From contig CAITEP010000027.1 in NCBI GenBank assembly GCA_903891475.1, positions 1 through 35,052 on the forward strand: 35,052 bases of DNA, read 5' to 3'. Position numbers and translations under genes: made by a program. This stretch comes from an uncultured Mucilaginibacter sp. GTDB lineage: Bacteria; Bacteroidota; Bacteroidia; Sphingobacteriales; Sphingobacteriaceae. Below the pieces are notes generated by a model. It ran no database searches. It was not told the origin of the DNA and saw only the letters and a list, made by a program, of their open reading frames with translations. Of this stretch, positions 31,418 to 35,052 are shown piece after piece. Each line of letters opens with the position of its first letter. Position 1 is the stretch's first letter.

Positions 31418-33505
31418 TTAATTGTCCTGACATTGAATTGCGGTGATAATGACCGTATTAAAGATATCATCAATAGTACAACCTCTACTTAAATCATTAA
31501 CTGGTTTATTTAAACCTTGAAGCATTGGGCCAATAGCCAAAGCACCAGTTTCGCGCTGCACTGCTTTATAAGTATTATTGCCAGTATTTAAATCTGGGAA
31601 AATCAAAACACTGGCCCTTCCTGCAACCTCTGAACCGGGCATTTTACTACTTCCAACAACAGGATCAACCGCCGCGTCGTATTGTATGGGGCCTTCAATT
31701 TTAAGTTCTGGATGCTTTTCCTTTACAATTTGCGTGGCTCTACGTACTTTTTCAACCTCTTCGCCTTCGCCCGACGTTCCTGATGAGTATGATAACATAG
31801 CAATTCGCGGTTCAATACCAAAACGTTTACTGCTCTCGGCCGATGAGATGGCTATCTCTGCCAATTGCTCGGCTGTTGGGTTAGGATTTACCGCGCAATC
31901 ACCAAATACTGAAACCCGATCGGCAAGGCACATAAAAAATATTGATGAGACTAGGGAAATTCCAGGTTTTGTTTTTATGAATTGTAAAGCAGGTCTTATC
32001 GTATGTAAAGTTGTATGTACAGCTCCCGAAACCATACCATCCGCATGACTCTTATAAACCATCATGGTACCAAAATAACTTACATCAGTCATTAAGTCTC
32101 TGGCCATTTCAAGGTTTATATTTTTTGATTTCCGTAATTCATAAAGCGTATTTACATAATCATCAAATTTCTCGTCTTCAACTGGGTTAATAATCCTGAT
32201 TCCATTAACATTGATATCAAGACGCTTTGCCAAGGTTTGGATTTCAATTAAATTACCTAAAATAGTAAGGTCTACTATATCCAAACTTTCTAACCTTGAG
32301 GCGGCTTTCAACACCCGCTCATCAGTACCTTCGCATAAAACAATATGTTTTTTTGAGCTTTTTGCCCATTCAATTAGCTGATACTGAAACATACGAGGGG
32401 TAATTCCAGAAGCTTTAAAGGTTATAAGGCGTTTATTTAATTCAGCTATATCGGTATATTTATTAAAGGTATCTATGGCTAATTGTATTTTTTTGGGGTT
32501 ATCGGCAGTTATTTTTGATCTGATAGCACCAACCTCATTACTTGTTTGAAAAGTTCCAGATTCAACAGCAATAATTGGTACAATGGTTTGCAATCCGTTA
32601 ATTAACCTTATAATTGGTTCCTCAGGTTCATATCCTGCGGTTAAAACAATTCCAGCAATTTTGGGATAGTTGGTTGATAAATTGGCCTGCAAGGCACTAA
32701 TAATGATATCACCGCGGTCGCCAGGGGTTATAATCAATACGTTTTCTTTTATATAATTTAGAAAATTGGGTACTTGCATTGCACCTGTTACAAAATTATC
32801 GGCCTGATTACTTAAATGCTCTTTACCAAAAAGAATTTTTCCATTCAACCGTTCCGTTATTTCTTTAAGCGTAGGGCTTCTAAGTCTTTTATTCTCTAAA
32901 ATTATAGTGAGCAACGTTTCATTAGGTAATTCTTTTTTTAAAAATGATTCAACTTCATGGCTATGCGCATTATTTACTTTGTTTATTACTAAGCCTAGTA
33001 CTTTTATCTCACGGGCATCAAAATTATGGACAGCAGTTAATGCGCTATTAACAATTTGACTGGCTAGTTTATCCTCGCCTGAAATTACGATTATTACTGG
33101 AGCTCTAAGATTTTTGGCAATTTGAACATTAATTTCGAACTCAAAAGCAGAACCATTGCCTGAATAATCGGTACCCTCAACAATCGTAAAATCACTGTTA
33201 TCCTCTAAATATTTGAATTTACGGATAATGGTATCCAGCATTTCACCTTGGTTTTCCGTTTCCATTTGCAAAGCGGCTTCTTGCCAAGTGTAAGCGTATG
33301 ATTCCTCATAGGTAGCTGGTAAACCAAAGTGATTAATGATGGTGTTTATGTGACCATCCTTTTTTTGAGATTCATCATCACTTATAATTGGCTTAAAGAA
33401 GCTTATTTTCTGAGCCTTGCCTAACAACATATCAATTAAGCCTATTGATACAATAGATTTTCCGCTATGCGGTTCTGTGCTTGTAATAAAAACAGTTTTA
33501 ATCAT
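31418..33505 (-). CDS. pta: Phosphate acetyltransferase, long form
   Basis: Makes acetyl phosphate from acetyl-CoA and phosphate. The 695-residue long type has an N-terminal P-loop domain like the BioD/CobQ type (STEPHSGKS at 9-17), a central DRTGG-type regulatory domain, and the C-terminal catalytic domain, where VLCEGTDERVLKAA opens the fold near 390 and YDAAVDPVVG, KMPGSEVAGRASVLIFPDL follow. It is complete. It precedes ackA by 21 nt. A promoter box was not found with confidence in the 264-nt gap upstream (33506-33769). Confidence 0.96.
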   Translation of the reverse strand: MIKTVFITSTEPHSGKSIVSIGLIDMLLGKAQKISFFKPIISDDESQKKDGHINTIINHFGLPATYEESYAYTWQEAALQMETENQGEMLDTIIRKFKYLEDNSDFTIVEGTDYSGNGSAFEFEINVQIAKNLRAPVIIVISGEDKLASQIVNSALTAVHNFDAREIKVLGLVINKVNNAHSHEVESFLKKELPNETLLTIILENKRLRSPTLKEITERLNGKILFGKEHLSNQADNFVTGAMQVPNFLNYIKENVLIITPGDRGDIIISALQANLSTNYPKIAGIVLTAGYEPEEPIIRLINGLQTIVPIIAVESGTFQTSNEVGAIRSKITADNPKKIQLAIDTFNKYTDIAELNKRLITFKASGITPRMFQYQLIEWAKSSKKHIVLCEGTDERVLKAASRLESLDIVDLTILGNLIEIQTLAKRLDINVNGIRIINPVEDEKFDDYVNTLYELRKSKNINLEMARDLMTDVSYFGTMMVYKSHADGMVSGAVHTTLHTIRPALQFIKTKPGISLVSSIFFMCLADRVSVFGDCAVNPNPTAEQLAEIAISSAESSKRFGIEPRIAMLSYSSGTSGEGEEVEKVRRATQIVKEKHPELKIEGPIQYDAAVDPVVGSSKMPGSEVAGRASVLIFPDLNTGNNTYKAVQRETGALAIGPMLQGLNKPVNDLSRGCTIDDIFNTVIITAIQCQDN

Positions 33506-33769
33506 CCTATAAAATTAATCACCCTTTAAAAGTCAAAGCCCCTTATTGAGCTTATTTTTTTCGGATAAAGGTATTTTAAATTTCTGCTTTATTCATGATT
33601 AAGAACATATTCATCATTATTTTTATAATACAATGGCAAAATAAAACAATCAAAATTTTAAGTAATCAGGTTTTATAAATTTGCTGATATACCGATTCTG
33701 TGGTTTTATTTAAATATTGGTAAATAGGAATCTTGCAGCGAAAAAAAGTAGCGTTCAAACAAATTAGAG

Positions 33770-34693
33770 CTAATGCTCTGGCTGAATAAACTTCATTTGT
33801 TTCATCCAATCAACCACCAAATCCATCCATTTTACTGGACTAGTTTTATTATTCATTCCATAACCATGCCCACCATTTTCATAAATATAGATGTCACAAG
33901 GAACCTTATTTTTTTTCAAAGCATCTGCAAAACATAAGGAGTTTTTAACGCTTACAAAGTCGTCCTTTGCTTGTACCAAAAATGTAGGCGGTGTATTTTT
34001 GTTTACATGGAATTCATTTGAAAATTCAACAACCTTCTCCTGAGTAGGGTTTTTCCCAATCAATTGATCGCGCGAGCCAATATGGCCAATACTATCAGTA
34101 AAACTAATTACCGGGTATATTAAAACCATAAAGTCGGGTCTAAGATTAATGTTCTTAGTATTTTCAATATAGTTTTTGGTGAAATGTGTTCCTGCGGTAG
34201 AAGCCAGATGTCCACCAGCCGAAAAGCCCATTATACCTATTGAATTTGCATTTATTTTAAATTTAGAAGCATTTTCACGCACAAACTGTATGGCGCGTTG
34301 CGCATCCTGTAATGGCCCTATTTCTTTATTAATCATAGTTGAGGTATCAGGTAGGCGATATTTTAATACAAATGCGGTAATACCGCTTTCATTAAATTTT
34401 TTAGCAACATCTGAACCTTCATGCCCTGCGGCCTCAATCCAGTATCCACCACCAGGACAAATAATTATGGCGGAACCGTTTGGTTTTTCTGGAAAATAGG
34501 CTGTTATTGTTGGTCGACTAATTTTACTTATTCTTAAAATGCTATCAGTAGTTTCGGCCTTTTCGTTATCAATGGTTGGTTTTGAATTTGGAATATTTGA
34601 TTCATACAATGGAAAGATAAATTGAGCTGTTGAATTGTTTACCATTGAACTTGAAAATAAAATAATTAATACCCATTTTAAATTTTGCAGCAT
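33770..34693 (-). CDS. Secreted alpha/beta-hydrolase esterase
   Basis: Probably an esterase that removes acyl groups from glycans or small esters outside the cell. A signal peptide ends near residue 23 (NSTAQ). The alpha/beta-hydrolase motifs are complete: oxyanion loop CPGGGY at 79-84, nucleophile Ser158 in GFSAGG, acid at KDD (Asp244/245), and His276 in NGGHGYG. The layout resembles the lipase/acetyl-xylan-esterase-type hydrolases found next to plant-glycan enzymes. The start at 34693 gives the signal peptide. It has no close partner on the minus strand. The substrate is inferred. Confidence 0.88.
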   Translation of the reverse strand: MLQNLKWVLIILFSSSMVNNSTAQFIFPLYESNIPNSKPTIDNEKAETTDSILRISKISRPTITAYFPEKPNGSAIIICPGGGYWIEAAGHEGSDVAKKFNESGITAFVLKYRLPDTSTMINKEIGPLQDAQRAIQFVRENASKFKINANSIGIMGFSAGGHLASTAGTHFTKNYIENTKNINLRPDFMVLIYPVISFTDSIGHIGSRDQLIGKNPTQEKVVEFSNEFHVNKNTPPTFLVQAKDDFVSVKNSLCFADALKKNKVPCDIYIYENGGHGYGMNNKTSPVKWMDLVVDWMKQMKFIQPEH

Positions 34694-34828
34694 AGCTTAG
34701 TGTATGACTAAATATTTTAGTTTTTTTTTAAAGAATAAAATGAAGTTAGTAATTAAATACATACTTCAATACCAAATTATTAAAAATGCAAATGCCATTT
34801 TAAATATAAATCTATAATTTCAGATTCA

Positions 34829-34836
34829 TATATTTG
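34829..34836 (+). promoter_or_regulatory. -7 box of the tRNA-Arg gene
   Basis: TATATTTG is a full match to TAnnTTTG and ends 10 nt before the tRNA, the distance expected for a short-leader tRNA promoter. No clear TTG is found near 19 nt upstream. Confidence 0.5.
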
Positions 34837-34846
34837 CCTATAATAT

Positions 34847-34918
34847 GCTTCCGTAGTTCAATGGATAGAATTATGGTTTCCGGTACCATCGATATGAGTT
34901 CGAATCTCGTCGGAAGCA
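34847..34918 (+). tRNA. tRNA-Arg, anticodon CCG
   Basis: The cloverleaf is complete: acceptor GCTTCCG/CGGAAGC (7 bp) with discriminator A, D-arm GTTC/GAAT, anticodon stem ATGGT/ACCAT with loop TTCCGGT (anticodon CCG, reads CGG), and T-arm ATGAG/CTCGT with loop TTCGAAT. The 3' CCA is not encoded (ACT follows). At 72 nt the size is normal. Confidence 0.93.
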
Positions 34919-35052
34919 CTTAAACAAAAACCTTACATATCATAAAAAATAATATCTTTAATTTATTTGGTGACTATATCCAACTAATTATTACCCTCCG
35001 AATCAAATACTTTCTATTTTTAATTATTAAATTAACTGAATATACTTATATA

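Noticed and set aside
31578..32048. A 156-codon frame antisense to pta
   Set aside because: It is a shadow of the pta coding frame; it has no family resemblance or start signal.
33561..33573. Minus-strand TACCTTTA as a promoter box for pta
   Set aside because: One mismatch at the last base and no TTG at suitable spacing; not enough to call.
33595..33678. A 27-codon hydrophobic frame in the pta-esterase gap (MIKNIFIIIF...)
   Set aside because: Could be a small membrane peptide, but there is no supporting site and AT-rich sequence makes such frames common.
34707..34721. Palindrome ACTAAATATTTTAGT followed by a T-run
   Set aside because: It lies on the 5' side of a minus-strand gene with no plus-strand transcript reading into it; too short and AT-rich to call a terminator.

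Overview
The window is AT-rich chromosomal DNA that looks like a member of the Bacteroidota, probably a Sphingobacteriaceae-like organism. The evidence is family-level: a lipoprotein with a DUF4296 domain, a secreted MG2/plug protein without a barrel, a DUF3298 protein, an XRE-S24 LexA-like regulator, a GSII-type glutamine synthetase, Bacteroidota-type -7 boxes (TAnnTTTG), and Shine-Dalgarno motifs that are mostly absent. No transposase, integrase, phage gene, CRISPR array or rRNA was seen. One tRNA-Arg (anticodon CCG) lies near the right end.

Layout. 0.2-6.5 kb: a PPK2 polyphosphate kinase, a class A penicillin-binding protein, a FAS1-domain exported protein, an unusual zinc-less MsrB lipoprotein, a degenerate GIY-YIG protein divergent from a LexA-like regulator, and a small helical exported protein that ends at a strong terminator. 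6.5-9.3 kb: bioF-bioD (late biotin synthesis, overlapping genes), then a 3-hydroxyacyl-CoA dehydrogenase. 9.3-13.2 kb, minus strand: a CE2-like SGNH esterase lipoprotein, mutS2 and a DUF4296 lipoprotein. 13.2-16.5 kb: a YggS-type PLP protein, a GNAT acetyltransferase, a DUF3298 lipoprotein with an apparent nonsense codon in its signal peptide, and an aspartate kinase joined to its stop codon. 16.6-21 kb: a large MG2/plug surface protein, a lone moaD with a TTG start and a strong Shine-Dalgarno, a 376-nt regulatory gap, and GSII glutamine synthetase with a clear terminator.

21.0-25.0 kb is the most interesting part. An AIG2-like gamma-glutamyl(amine) cyclotransferase is divergent from a run of three genes: a glutamine-synthetase-like gamma-glutamyl ligase that lacks the ammonium-site glutamate, an APH-like kinase, and a HAD-IIA protein that lacks the second motif I aspartate. 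The set could attach a gamma-glutamyl group to an amine, modify it, and remove the group again. This is inference from gene families and spacing.

25.1-30.2 kb: a secreted GH13 alpha-glucosidase, a secreted GH5-like glycosidase, a glycosyltransferase-like gene and an aldose 1-epimerase lipoprotein, consistent with periplasmic glycan breakdown. 30.2-33.5 kb: pta-ackA (acetyl-CoA to acetate, with ATP formation), ending in a hairpin built over the ackA stop codon. 33.8-34.7 kb: a secreted alpha/beta-hydrolase esterase, then the tRNA. The carbohydrate enzymes, two esterases and pta-ackA fit a glycan-degrading, acetate-forming heterotroph.
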